Assembly (NCBI GenBank): GCA_027943245.1
Contig: JANDJZ010000834.1
Coordinates: 1 to 25,731, forward strand
Direction: 5' to 3'
Source: Acanthamoeba sp. SK_2022b
Taxonomy: Eukaryota > Discosea > Longamoebia > Acanthamoebidae
DNA: 25,731 nucleotides
Each line of letters starts with the position of its first letter. Positions within the stretch are counted from its first letter, which is position 1. This document shows positions 1 to 9,141 of the stretch, piece by piece. The notes under the pieces were generated by a model that was not told where the DNA came from, searched no databases, and was given only the letters and a program-made list of their open reading frames with translations. The position numbers and the translations under genes are program-made.

Positions 1-107
1 ACCGGAGCAAGTTCTGTCTCTTTGGTGTCCGAGCGTTGCGAGCCGTTGGTTGTGTGTTTTTGTAAGTGTGCGCACACAGACTGAGCCTGGCATGGGCTAC
101 ACCGTAC

Positions 108-1006
108 CTGTGGAGTGGCTGTGTCGACGCGGAGTCCCCAAGAACGCTCGCGGCTGGAGTGCCGGCTCCCTGCGGCTGAATCAGTTGATGGGAACTTGCA
201 ATGAAGTAAAATAATTTTATTAAATTCAAAAAAATGTAGAGACGGAAGGTACCAGGTGGCGACGTGGCCTGGCCGGGGCGAGACGATGCCGCCCCTGATT
301 TTGACTCTGCGCAGGAGCTTGACCTTGATCGGCTTGTGGACTTCGCTCTGCTCGCGCACAACCTCCAGCGTGCCGAGCTTCGAGAATTCGGTTGTCAGGA
401 ACGCGCCCTGCCATCCACAAACACACACGAGTAAGTCTTCAAACGGTCACGCCAGGACAACACGCGCAGCATAGAGGAGTGATTTTTAGACTTGATTATA
501 TTATTTATTAATTTGAATTTTTACTATTATGCTTGGTGTAGGAGAGGGAGGCGAGAGTGAAGTGGAAGGCGTTGTGGAGTGCGTACCGCGATGGAGAGAA
601 GGTACTCGCTGGTCTGCGCTCCTGCGAGCTCGGGGACCTTGGCCAAAATGGCTTTCTACATACACCACACCGACACGGAACGAACGCGGGTGACAACAGC
701 ACGGTGTCAGCAGGTGAAGCGTACCCGGACAACATAGCGAAGGCGAAAGGAGGCGCGGTTGTCAAGGAGCAAACCAGCCAAAAGAAAGGAGAAAATAGGA
801 GGGGGGGACAAAGAGCGAAAGCGACATTACCTTGGCGCGGTCGACTGTGAACTCGGCGGGGACCTTGACCTCGACCTCTTGCCCTTCTCCATAGTGTACC
901 TGATTATATTTGTTATTATTTTTGGGGCAAAAGAAAACACAATCCCAACCTCCGGCCTTTGGAGAAAGGAGACTACCAAAAGGGTGAGGTCGGGGACGCT
1001 CGTCAT
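108..1006 (-). CDS. Unknown protein with possible ubiquitin-like N-terminus (5' part, partial)
   Basis: I do not recognise this gene. The reading begins at the ATG at 1006 (MTSVPDLTLL) and joins exons 1006-977, 899-831, 655-587 and 407-253, and probably 194-108; the next donor leads out of the window. The first four junctions are clean GT...AG and keep one frame; exons 2 and 3 are both 69 nt, phase 0. The last junction uses an AAG acceptor after a 58-nt AT-rich intron and is less certain. About 136 residues are visible. The pattern of the first 90 (a beta-strand, acidic turn, the stretch VKVPAEFTVDRAKKAILAKV, then a segment ending IKVKLLRRV) would suit a beta-grasp fold of ubiquitin or Ras-binding type, but this is inference from hydrophobic pattern only. 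It lies head to head with the NOP56-like gene, 237 bp away. Confidence 0.5.
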
Positions 1007-1243
1007 CTTGGCCGCAGTGGTCCGGAAGCAACCTTTTTGATTTGTGTTGCGGCAGGTGGCGTGGCCAAGGAGACAGCACCAAAAACCAATTACAGTTTTG
1101 ATAATTTATTAATTTGGTTTAGCAGCTCGTTACCACAGATAGGAAGTGAGAAAAAACATGGTTTTATCTTAAAAGCACGCAAAATACAACTCGAAAACAA
1201 GAACAAAAAATAAACCTATTCCGTTATCTACCAGCACGCAAAC
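1007..1243. promoter_or_regulatory. Divergent intergenic region, probable bidirectional promoter
   Basis: This 237-bp AT-richer gap separates the start codons of two genes transcribed away from each other. A CCAAT pentamer occurs at about 1086-1090. I see no convincing TATA box. The promoter role is inferred from the head-to-head arrangement. Confidence 0.4.
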
Positions 1244-3236
1244 ATGTTCTCGGCACCGGTGAACGCACGCAACACGCAAGGAACTGCACTGTTTCTGGCT
1301 GAGGCCGCCAATGGGCTGTACCTCTTCGAGGACGTGGGCCATGAGGCCGAGCCCCATGCTCTTATTCTCACCTCCGCAACCGCACCCCAACCCCTCGTTC
1401 CCCTCTTCGGCCCCAACCCCTCGTTCGATGTACCTCCCCCCGCCAGTTATTATTTCCTCGAAATGAAATTATTGCTTTTATATCTTTTTGTTTACCACAA
1501 AAAACACAAACACAGGTGTTTCGGCGTCGCGTGCAGCTGGTGTCGTTCCGGCCGTTTCACAGCCTGAACGAAGCGAAAGCCTATCACTCCCTCCTGTCGG
1601 GTATCCGCTCCACTTCTCTGGAAGAGACTTTTGATTGTGATGGCTCTGAACCGCCTGGTTCGCTCTACCTCTACGCGCAGGTTATGACAACAGCAACGGC
1701 GACACGATTTCAGGACTGGTGGCGTTCGTTCAGCAAGGTGCGCTCAGCCTTCGATCTGCCTTTGCCTTTATCTCCTCTCACACGCCGCACACTACACACC
1801 ACCAGGAATCCAGGGCCAGTCAGGACGCCCCGTGCTGACCGGCAATCGTCTGCTCACGAACGTAGACATGTACGGTCCTAGGTTCGCCGTGGCTATGGGC
1901 GAGGACAGCGAATTGCTGCGCGGGATCTACCTTCACCTTGACGCATTCCTCAAGCTGCACAGACGGCGTGAACGTAAGCTCATTGACTCTGACGCTCCGC
2001 ATATGGTATAGTGCGGTGATTGTGTTGTGTTGTTGTATCGTGTCTGTGTGTATGCGTGTGGTGTGTGCGTGGTGCGTGGTGCGTGATGCGTGATGCGTGA
2101 TGCGTGATGCGTGGTGCGTGCGTGCGTGCGTGCGTGTGTTGTTGTTGTTGTTGTTGTTCACGACTTCTCGCCCCACATCAGGCCTCCAAGCCCGCAGAGC
2201 AGGATCAGTTCGAGCGGCTGCCCGACGAAGTGCTGTTGCACCTCTTCTCCTTCCTGTCCAGTGAGATAACCCTTGCACGCGCCGAGCTGGTCTGTAGGAG
2301 ATGGCGGCAAGGTACGCGCCGGATATCGCCTACTCTCGCCCTATTTGTCCCACTCGCTCTCGCTCACCCGTGGCGCTCGTAAACGTCGAACCAGTCGTGG
2401 GAGATGAGCAGCTGAGCCGCCAGGCCTGGGATCTCGACTCAGCGCGCAGGTTCGTGGTTTTTGTTTTTGTTTTGATTTTCAATATTTATTTTTTTTTTGA
2501 TTATTTGAAAAATAATAGATAATTTAGCTCTGGCCTCACCGCCGTGCAACTTTTAGGGCTCTCGCGTTCGCTGTGTCCAGGGACCGGACGCGCTACGTCC
2601 AGGAGGCCAACGAGGTTCGTTCGTGCGCGTGCGGGGGTCTCAGCTCTCACTCACCTCCCGGGTCTTCTGTCGTCCAACTTTTGCCTGCGCAGAGTGGCAT
2701 CATTCATATGGGCCGCATGCTGGGCGAGCAGGTGCGGGCGCTTGACGCGCTGGGCCGGCAGCTGCAGACGTGGTACGGCGAGCACTTTCCCGAGCTGCAG
2801 GGCATGCTCCCCGCCGCGTGGACCAGCTCGGCGACCAACTGGGCCCGCCTCGTACTACTGCTCGGTGCGTCTCGCCGGGTGGAGCCATGGTAGGCAAGCT
2901 GCCCTTGTGGCAAACGCCGGCTAACCTGGCTTGACCTTTCTGGCAGGCAAGAGAAAGGAGGTGTCCACCGCGTGGAGGGGCGGCGTCGTGCATGCGCTGA
3001 GCGAGCTCGTAGGCAGCAGGAAGCTGGCAGTATCGGTGCTGGCCTCCTCGGCCATTTCCTTTGGTTCGTTCCTCGCCCCAGTTGCGTGCGTGTGTGTGCG
3101 CCTGTTCATAAAGAGCACCTTATAGGGCGCGGAATCAGCGAGGCTGAGGAGAAGAGCATGCGCATACATGCATCACGCATCGTAGACATGGAGAAGGACA
3201 TCAAGGAGTTCCAGGTGCTTATCTTTGATTGTCACA

Positions 3237-3303
<67 letters not shown>

Positions 3304-4705
3304 ACATGCACGCATACACACACAAGCTCAAGCCATTGCCACTGTTAGGCCGAATTGGACGGATTGGTGCGAACGGCCGCTCCAAGCCTCAGTTCAATGG
3401 TACGATCCTAATGACCCACTCCAATTGCGCTCACTGCGTCCATTGGTGACCAACCCGGCCCCTTTATGCGTGTGCAGCTGGACTCGCTGACCATCGCCAG
3501 ACTGATCGAATCGGCCGATAGCCTGGTCTCCCTGGCCAAGTGCACGTGGATGACCATCGCCCGGCTCAAGTACGCTCCCCCGTCTGCGGCATAATAGCTG
3601 ACTGTCCACTTGTGCTCACCCCGGTCTCCGTCACTTTGAAGCCCCGTCAAGTTCGTTGAGGACGACTCGTACGAGGACCTCAAAGGTGCAAACTCCCCGC
3701 TTGGTGGCAGGGCAGCGTGCGTTATTAATATGTTTTCTATACAAATCTTTTTGATTTCTGGTTGGTTGATTGTGGCGTGACGTGAGGCAGACGCGATGAA
3801 GGTGCCGGAGGGCAGCTACCTGTGGCAGTTCATACTGGCGCGCAACCCCTCGTGGGCGGGTGAGCTCAACCAGTGGCAGATCAAGCGGATGACCTACCTC
3901 TTGGCCAAGCTGGTGGGCAACGCGGCCAAAGTCGACGCCTTTGCCGGGTGGCGCCTGCCCGAGCACGAGGCCTACATCGGCCGCCTCAAGCAGCGCGCCG
4001 ACCTTCTACTCGCGGGGGGCCACTTCCCCACGCCCAACGAGATCGACGTGCCCGGCCTCGAGGACGAGTATCACTCCGACATCGACGACGAGGTAAGCTG
4101 GTCCCAGGTTTCGGACACGGATGACGACGACTACTACGACGACGGTGCTCACTATGGTGGTGACTACGGTTTCGGGAGTGTCGAGAGCAGCCACCCGTTC
4201 GGCCAGCCCGCTCCTGCCTGGATTTTACCTCCGGGCCCTCATCCCTTCCAACAGGGACACCTCCCCATGGGCGCGGGACCGGCTGGCTTTGCTGGCTATG
4301 GCCCAGCCACGCCGCACTCTGATTCGTCGTCCGACTCCAGCGACGAGGAGGACGGTGAGACCAGGTGGCCGCCAGCCAACGGGGCCACTGCCTGGCTGCT
4401 GATTCGGGAGCTCACGAGCATGGGTAGGTGTCCCACTTCGGGTGCAAGTGTAGAGCACCGCATGGCGAGAGCTGAACGGTGTTGTGTGCTCGTCAATCAC
4501 AGAGTTGGTCGACCCGCAGGAAGCTCAGAGGCTCAACGCGATCCTCCGTACGCCCGGGCCGGACAAGCGACACATCCTGTCCCTCGTTGACGGCTTCAAC
4601 GCGTCCCCCGACCCACAAGATCTGGCCAATCGCCTGCGGAACCTCCTCGCCCGCGCCCAGCCCGCCCGAGGGCTCCGTGGCGGCTGTCCTCCCGGCACCC
4701 GTTGA
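1244..4705 (+). CDS. NOP56/NOP58-like protein with an inserted F-box domain
   Basis: Thirteen exons give 727 residues: 1244-1429, 1516-1737, 1814-2005, 2182-2311, 2404-2449, 2557-2614, 2693-2864, 2947-3063, 3126-3214, 3478-3569, 3642-3685, 3791-4423, 4503-4705; phases agree throughout. Residues 1-200 resemble the NOP56 N-terminal domain (VQLVSFRPF near 68; ELLRGIYLHL near 180). Residues 210-255 are an F-box (RLPDEVLLHLFSFL ... LVCRRWRQ). Residues 265-545 resume the NOSIC/Nop scaffold: WYGEHFPEL at 305-313 matches the family's WYGxHFPEL, followed by ARLIESADSLVSLAK and the C-terminal Nop helices. The usual Lys-rich tail is replaced by an acidic D/Y/S-rich tail, and the GAEKALFRALK-type motif is lost. 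In the family, NOP56/58 are box C/D snoRNP core proteins; F-boxes bind SKP1 in SCF ubiquitin ligases. A combined role is inference. A good donor sequence at 4093 lies inside exon 12. Exon 2 could hold a 45-nt intron (1681-1725). Confidence 0.75.
2064..2158 (+). repeat. TGCG/TGATGCG and TTG tandem repeats in intron 3 of the NOP56-like gene
   Basis: Imperfect GTGCGTGAT-type units give way to TGCG units and then a TTG run, just upstream of the 3' splice site at 2181. The stretch is noncoding in the exon model. Confidence 0.85.
3238..3302 (+). repeat. (CA)n microsatellite in intron 9 of the NOP56-like gene
   Basis: About 32 uninterrupted CA dinucleotides lie in the intron between exons ending at 3214 and starting at 3478. 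Reading frames across it give only His-Thr repeats and are not genes. Confidence 0.97.
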
Positions 4706-4875
4706 GCTTCTCCCCTTTTGCATGATGTGGTTGTTGGTAAAGTGTGTAGTCCTCCCAAGCCGAGCACCATCAACCATCCTGCACGCGTGGTCGTGGCTTC
4801 GAAGCACGCCGCAGGCGCAAGGGTTGGGCAAGGCTGGTCTTTCCAAGTAAAGCCAAAAAGAACGATTAAAAATAG

Positions 4876-5872
4876 ATGAGGAAGACGGTCAGCACCGCTA
4901 CACTCGCCTCACGGGCGTCCTGCCGTGCAGCCGCTGCTCCTGTACTCGTGAGGCGAGGAGCAGGTGGTGCCGCCACGCTTCTTGTTGGAAGATCGACATC
5001 GTACCGGCGCTACTCGAGTTCAAATTTGGTCGATCTGACAAACCTGCCGAGGAAGTCAAGCCAGCGGATCGATTCCGTACAAAGTGCGTGCTGCGCGGTA
5101 GTTTGCCAACATAATACTTGCTTTTATCTTCGGATTTCCATGCTTTAATTCAATTAAATCAATTAAATTCAGGCATTACGACAGCGGATGGTGGTGGATT
5201 GGTGGGCGCGGGTGCGCCACACCTACGGTTCGATTGGGGCGAGGACCGACCCAAAACGATCCTCATGATCAAAAAGCACAAGAATGCAGAGACCACAGAG
5301 CTTCTGGACAAGATGGCCACGTACGCCGCTTCTCGCCCTTTCTCTGGCCGCAGCACTGGCCCTCCAAGTTTGCTCGCTCAACTGTAACACGACCGAAAGG
5401 CATGTGTTGTCCAACTATCCGGGCGCGCAAGTCTTGATCGAGCCTTCGGCAGCCGCCGACCTGCCCCACCTTCCCACGTACCACCCTGGTAATGCAACTC
5501 TCTGCACCCGATGCGTGATGGGCGTGCACTGACGCCTCGCTCCATATGTCAACACAACGCGCACAGACGATCGACATGCGCTGGGGACGGTGGTGGATCT
5601 GGTAATTGCCGTAGGCGGAGACGGCACCATATTGCACGTGGCCTCGCTCTTCAACGGGGTGCGCTCATCCCTCCCCGTCTCTGCGCTTCTTCCCCTATCG
5701 AGTGCTCAGTCAACTCAAACGTGCTCGTCTTTTCTCTCTCTCTCTCTCTCTCTTGTCTAATTTGCAGGAGGCGCCACCGATCCTGGGCATTTGCAAGGGC
5801 ACCCTGGGATTCCTCACCCCGTTCCGTATCACTCCTCTCCCTCAACTCGACCAGCAAGAGAACACACGCCGT

Positions 5873-5933
<61 letters not shown>

Positions 5934-6630
5934 AGGACCAGAAGAAATGGAGGAGGCGATAGGCCGTGTGATGAGGGGAGGCTTTAGCGTGACTTCGCGC
6001 ATGCGATTGAGCTGCCGACTGAACGCGGGCCCCGACTATCCCTACGACGGCCAAGGTACTACTCAGCTGGGGTCCACTGCCACCCGTCGGTCTTCTCGCG
6101 GGCTCCTCGTTCTCGGCTCACCGGAGCTTTCTCCCCTCCTTTCCTTCCCTCTCTCCGCAGTGTTTCAGGTGATGAACGAAGTGGCGGTGCAGGGCAACTT
6201 TGTCCGGCTCACCACCATTGACTGCTTCGTGGACAACCACCACCTTGGCCGATCCACAGTGCGCTCCGCTCACAACTCTTTTGTTCTAGAACTTCTTTTA
6301 TTTTTATTACATTTAAATAACTACGTTGAGCATTGCCGTTTGTGCAGGGCGACGGCATACTGGCCGCCACGCCGACTGGCTCGACCGCGTACTCCTACTC
6401 CTGCGGCGGCTCGGCCATGCACCCCTCGCTGCAGGTTGTGTGCAACTTCCCGCTCACGTTTGGGTTGATGGTCGATCTGATTTGTTTCCGCACGCCTTTC
6501 AGGCGATTTTGTTGACTCCGATCGCGACGAGAACCCTGCCGTTCCGTCCCATCGTCCTGCCCAAGGGCCCAACACTCAGACTGCGCGTACGTGGACCCGC
6601 AGCTCCTTTAAATGTTTGACGAGAGCTAAC

Positions 6631-6685
<55 letters not shown>

Positions 6686-7027
6686 CGCTACCCAGCTTTC
6701 GGAATACAGCAGAGACGAAGCCAATGTGTGGCTCGATAGCCAGCGACACTACCGGTTGGCGCGCGGCGGGTCGGTTGAGATCAGCGCGTCGCCCTACCCG
6801 ATCATCACTGTGAACAGAGGCGACGAGGAGACCCACGACTGGCTCAAGGCCCTCAAGGGTGCCCCCCCCCCACTGCTCCCCTCCACGGTCATCGGCGGCG
6901 GAGCTCTCCCGACTCACCTCTCTCCCGCTGGCCCGCAGGAATGAATCGGTTCGTGGAGCGAGAGTATGCGGGACCAGACGGGCATCACTCGGAGAGCAGC
7001 CACCACCACCACCACCACCACCACTGA
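4876..7027 (+). CDS. NAD kinase, probably mitochondrial
   Basis: This enzyme phosphorylates NAD+ to NADP+ using ATP. Eleven exons give 411 residues: 4876-5083, 5173-5320, 5400-5488, 5567-5658, 5768-5825, 5936-6055, 6161-6258, 6348-6434, 6503-6586, 6696-6858, 6939-7027; total length is a multiple of three and all junctions are GT...AG. The catalytic GGDG motif is at 165-168, the NE/E motif (MNEV) at 243-246, and the conserved GDGILAATPTGSTAYS block at 272-287, followed by CGG and the ILLTPIATRTL strand. Residues 1-50 are rich in Arg, Ser and Ala, lack acidic residues and contain RRYSSS, as in a cleavable mitochondrial presequence. Length and order fit the eukaryotic NADK/Pos5 family. The protein ends in eight consecutive histidines (404-411). 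Introns 5 and 9 carry CA repeats abutting their 3' splice sites. The gene starts 170 bp after the NOP56-like stop codon. Confidence 0.93.
5876..5932 (+). repeat. (CA)n microsatellite at the 3' end of NAD kinase intron 5
   Basis: About 28 CA units run to within three bases of the acceptor AG at 5934-5935, so the repeat sits where a polypyrimidine tract would normally be. Confidence 0.97.
6632..6684 (+). repeat. (CA)n microsatellite in NAD kinase intron 9
   Basis: About 26 CA units end ten bases before the acceptor AG at 6694-6695. Confidence 0.97.
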
Positions 7028-7122
7028 CACCACAGACACTTGTTCGACTCTCTTCACTGGAACAGGTTTGGTTGTAATGTTGTGACTCTACTATATTTAC
7101 ACGTTTCGCACTAACCACACGC

Positions 7123-7782
7123 TCAGGCGTCGAGCGCCCGGAAGACGACGGTGCGTGTGTGCTCCCAGGTGTCGGCGTTGACCCAGAAGCCTTGGCACTG
7201 GCAGCCGTCGGCGTAGACGATCTGGGCCACGCCGTGAGGCCGGCCGTCGCGCCAGCTGCTGCTGATGAGCTGGTCGCCGTTGGGAAACATGAAGACGCCG
7301 TGGCCGTGCCTCTTGCCCTGCCGCCACTCGCCCAGATACTTGGCCCCGCTGCGCCACTCCATCAGGCCGTTGCCCTCCTTCATGTCCGCCGCCCACGGGC
7401 CAAAGTAGCTCGCCCGCCCGAGCTCGTCGTCGGCCGCGTAGGTCATCCGGCCCATGCCGTCGCGCTGGCCCGCCGCCCACTCGCCCACGTAGACGCGCCC
7501 CTCTGGCACGCCGTCGTAGAGCATGGTGCCCTTGCCCTCGATCTCGTCGTCCCGCCAGCTGCCCGTGTAGTGGCGGCCGTCGGTCCACGTCATCTCGCCC
7601 TCGCCCTGCTTGTGTCCGGCGACGAAGCTGCCCGCGTAGGCGGCCCGGCCCTCCTTGTCCTTGGCGCTGTACACGATCTTGCCCCTGCCGTGCGCCTGGT
7701 TGGCCTTCATCTCGCCCGAGTAGCGGTCGTTCTTGCTCTTGCTCTGGCTCTTGGCCCCGTTGTTGACCTGCTTGTTGCCCAT
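7123..7782 (-). CDS. MORN-repeat protein
   Basis: A single uninterrupted 219-residue frame. After a polar, Lys/Ser/Asn-rich N-terminus, seven MORN units begin near residues 21, 49, 72, 98, 126, 149 and 172, each of the form YxGxWxxGxxxGxGxMxYxxG (for example YTGSWRDDEIEGKG and YLGEWRQGKRHGHG). MORN repeats stack into elongated beta-hairpin arrays that bind membrane lipids or act as scaffolds; which applies here cannot be told. Units 1, 3 and 4 carry a longer connecting loop with a GRxxY motif. No catalytic domain is attached. The start MGNKQV has Gly2, but position 6 is Val, so N-myristoylation is doubtful. Intronless, unlike most neighbours. It converges with NAD kinase (95 bp between stop codons) and follows SBDS in tandem. 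Confidence 0.92.
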   Translation of the reverse strand: MGNKQVNNGAKSQSKSKNDRYSGEMKANQAHGRGKIVYSAKDKEGRAAYAGSFVAGHKQGEGEMTWTDGRHYTGSWRDDEIEGKGTMLYDGVPEGRVYVGEWAAGQRDGMGRMTYAADDELGRASYFGPWAADMKEGNGLMEWRSGAKYLGEWRQGKRHGHGVFMFPNGDQLISSSWRDGRPHGVAQIVYADGCQCQGFWVNADTWEHTRTVVFRALDA

Positions 7783-8073
7783 GTTTGCTCTTTGGTGTCT
7801 AGATTGAGTTGTCTAGGTTGTCCTGTGTTGGATGAGGATACAATGAAGCGGGTGCGGCCGCTTATCTACTCCAAGTGGCGGCCGCGCCATGCCATGCCGG
7901 CATGGCATGGCAGCCACCCGCCTCACCGAGTGACACTGTCGACACGCAACATAACGCGCGCGTGTGACACGCAACACGCGCCCTTTGCCTAAGCAGGTTT
8001 CTTGTCGACGAGCCGTAGGACAGACACATGAGAGGGAAGCAGAAGGAGTGTGAATAGCACAAGAGAGCAAGCT
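7783..8073. other. Intergenic region between SBDS and the MORN gene
   Basis: These 291 bp hold the SBDS 3' UTR and the MORN promoter, both on the minus strand. Apart from the palindrome at 7886-7911, I see no coding exon, TATA box or canonical AATAAA signal. Confidence 0.6.
7886..7911. repeat. Perfect 26-bp palindrome between the SBDS and MORN genes
   Basis: The 13-base arm GCCATGCCATGCC is followed immediately by its exact reverse complement, with no spacer. Each arm holds a direct repeat of GCCAT. It lies 104 bp upstream of the MORN start codon and 163 bp beyond the SBDS stop. It could be a dyad protein-binding site for the MORN promoter, or form a hairpin in the SBDS 3' UTR. Confidence 0.85.
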
Positions 8074-8841
8074 TCATTCAATGTTGGAGTCGCCTTCAGA
8101 GTGAACGATGAGGGTGAGGACCTCGACGGAACCGGCGTCGTTGGTCTGCTTCTTGATAGACTCCTCGACGAACCGGAAGTTGCTGGGATCGATGAGGATG
8201 ACGACCTCGCGCTTCTCGCCGCTCTTGTCCTCGCGCTCGATCTTCTGGATCTCGTCCTTGAGCTCGGTCTTTACCTTCTCCAGGTCGCCCTCGGGCAGTA
8301 TCATCTTCATCCGCATGGGCGCACGAGCGATTGGGAAGTCAGATTTCTCGCGCAACAGCCGGATGACCTCGAGCGCTTGCTGCTTAGGACTCTTGCCGGC
8401 CTTCACCGAGTAGTGAATGTCCTTCATAGCCTTTTCGACCATGCCCACTGTGAGAGGTCGCCCAGTCTCAGGGTTGATGCACTTCTCGACGACGATCTGC
8501 GCGATGTCCTTGAACGAATTGTCGAGCTGCAGCTTACGCTCCTCCGTCGATACCTGAATCTCGCCCTTGTCGAGAATCATCTGTATGATCTTCTCCTGAT
8601 CGGTCGTATTGAAAGCCTTAGACAACTCGGCCTTCTTGGCGATAACGCCCTTGCCCACGTTGGTGAAGATGGTGGGCGTCTGCAAAACCTCATCGAGATC
8701 GGTCGTAATCTTTTTTCGCCATTCGATCACCTTGTTCTTATAGCAGGCGATCTCGAACCTCTTGCCGCTCCTCTGCAGCCGCACGACGGCTACGTTCGTG
8801 AATCGCACTTGATTGACGGGCGTGAAAATCTTTCCACTCAT
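8074..8841 (-). CDS. SBDS: SBDS ribosome maturation protein
   Basis: This is a single-exon, 255-residue protein, close to the 250 residues usual for the family. SBDS works with the GTPase EFL1 to release eIF6 from late cytoplasmic pre-60S subunits, allowing subunit joining. The three expected domains are present: the N-terminal FYSH domain (1 to about 95; MSGKIFTPVNQVRFTNVAVV, then GKRFEIACYKNKVIEWR), the helical central domain (about 96-170; GEIQVSTEERK, INPETGRPLTVGMVEKAM) and the C-terminal ferredoxin-like domain (about 171-250; FPIARAPMRMKMILP, VVILIDPSNFRFVEE). The start is fixed by the family N-terminus. No introns, unlike most genes here. It shares a 300-bp head-to-head region with the SKA2-like gene. 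Confidence 0.97.
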   Translation of the reverse strand: MSGKIFTPVNQVRFTNVAVVRLQRSGKRFEIACYKNKVIEWRKKITTDLDEVLQTPTIFTNVGKGVIAKKAELSKAFNTTDQEKIIQMILDKGEIQVSTEERKLQLDNSFKDIAQIVVEKCINPETGRPLTVGMVEKAMKDIHYSVKAGKSPKQQALEVIRLLREKSDFPIARAPMRMKMILPEGDLEKVKTELKDEIQKIEREDKSGEKREVVILIDPSNFRFVEESIKKQTNDAGSVEVLTLIVHSEGDSNIE

Positions 8842-9141
8842 TGCAGCTTGCGATTAATTCAAAATTGGGGATGTGTAGAAGGAGAGTAGAACGATGTACA
8901 AAAGAGGCGAGGAAGGAGGATGAGCAGGCGAACGACGGCGAAGAGGAAGGATGAGAAGACGTCGCCTCAGCGAAATGGCAGCAGTAGCTGATGGAGAAAA
9001 TGCGCAGAGGCTTTCTTTGCGAAGGAAACAAGAAAGAAACGAAACCGGAATGTCACGCAGGGAGCCTACACACTCCCGAATAAAGCCAGGTTCCTTCTAC
9101 TTTTCCCGCCAAAAACCACACGCATCCAACAAGACGCAAGT
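8842..9141. promoter_or_regulatory. Bidirectional promoter region between SBDS and the SKA2-like gene
   Basis: The 300 bp between two divergent start codons is purine-rich on the plus strand (GGAGGAAGGA-type runs near 8909-8950). An inverted CCAAT pentamer is at 8864-8868, only 23 bp before the SBDS ATG. No TATA box is evident. The regulatory role is inferred from gene orientation. Confidence 0.45.

Noticed and set aside
2104..2382. F-box gene starting independently with a Met-Arg-Gly and poly-Cys sequence
   Set aside because: The poly-Cys part translates an intronic TTG/TGCG repeat. The F-box exon joins in phase to the upstream NOP56-like exons through the CAG acceptor at 2179-2181.
7159..7992. 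Long plus-strand open frame rich in Ala, Val and Leu
   Set aside because: It is the antisense shadow of the MORN gene, caused by GC-rich third positions.
8050..8889. Plus-strand open frame of 279 codons
   Set aside because: It lies entirely opposite SBDS, whose protein is unmistakable.
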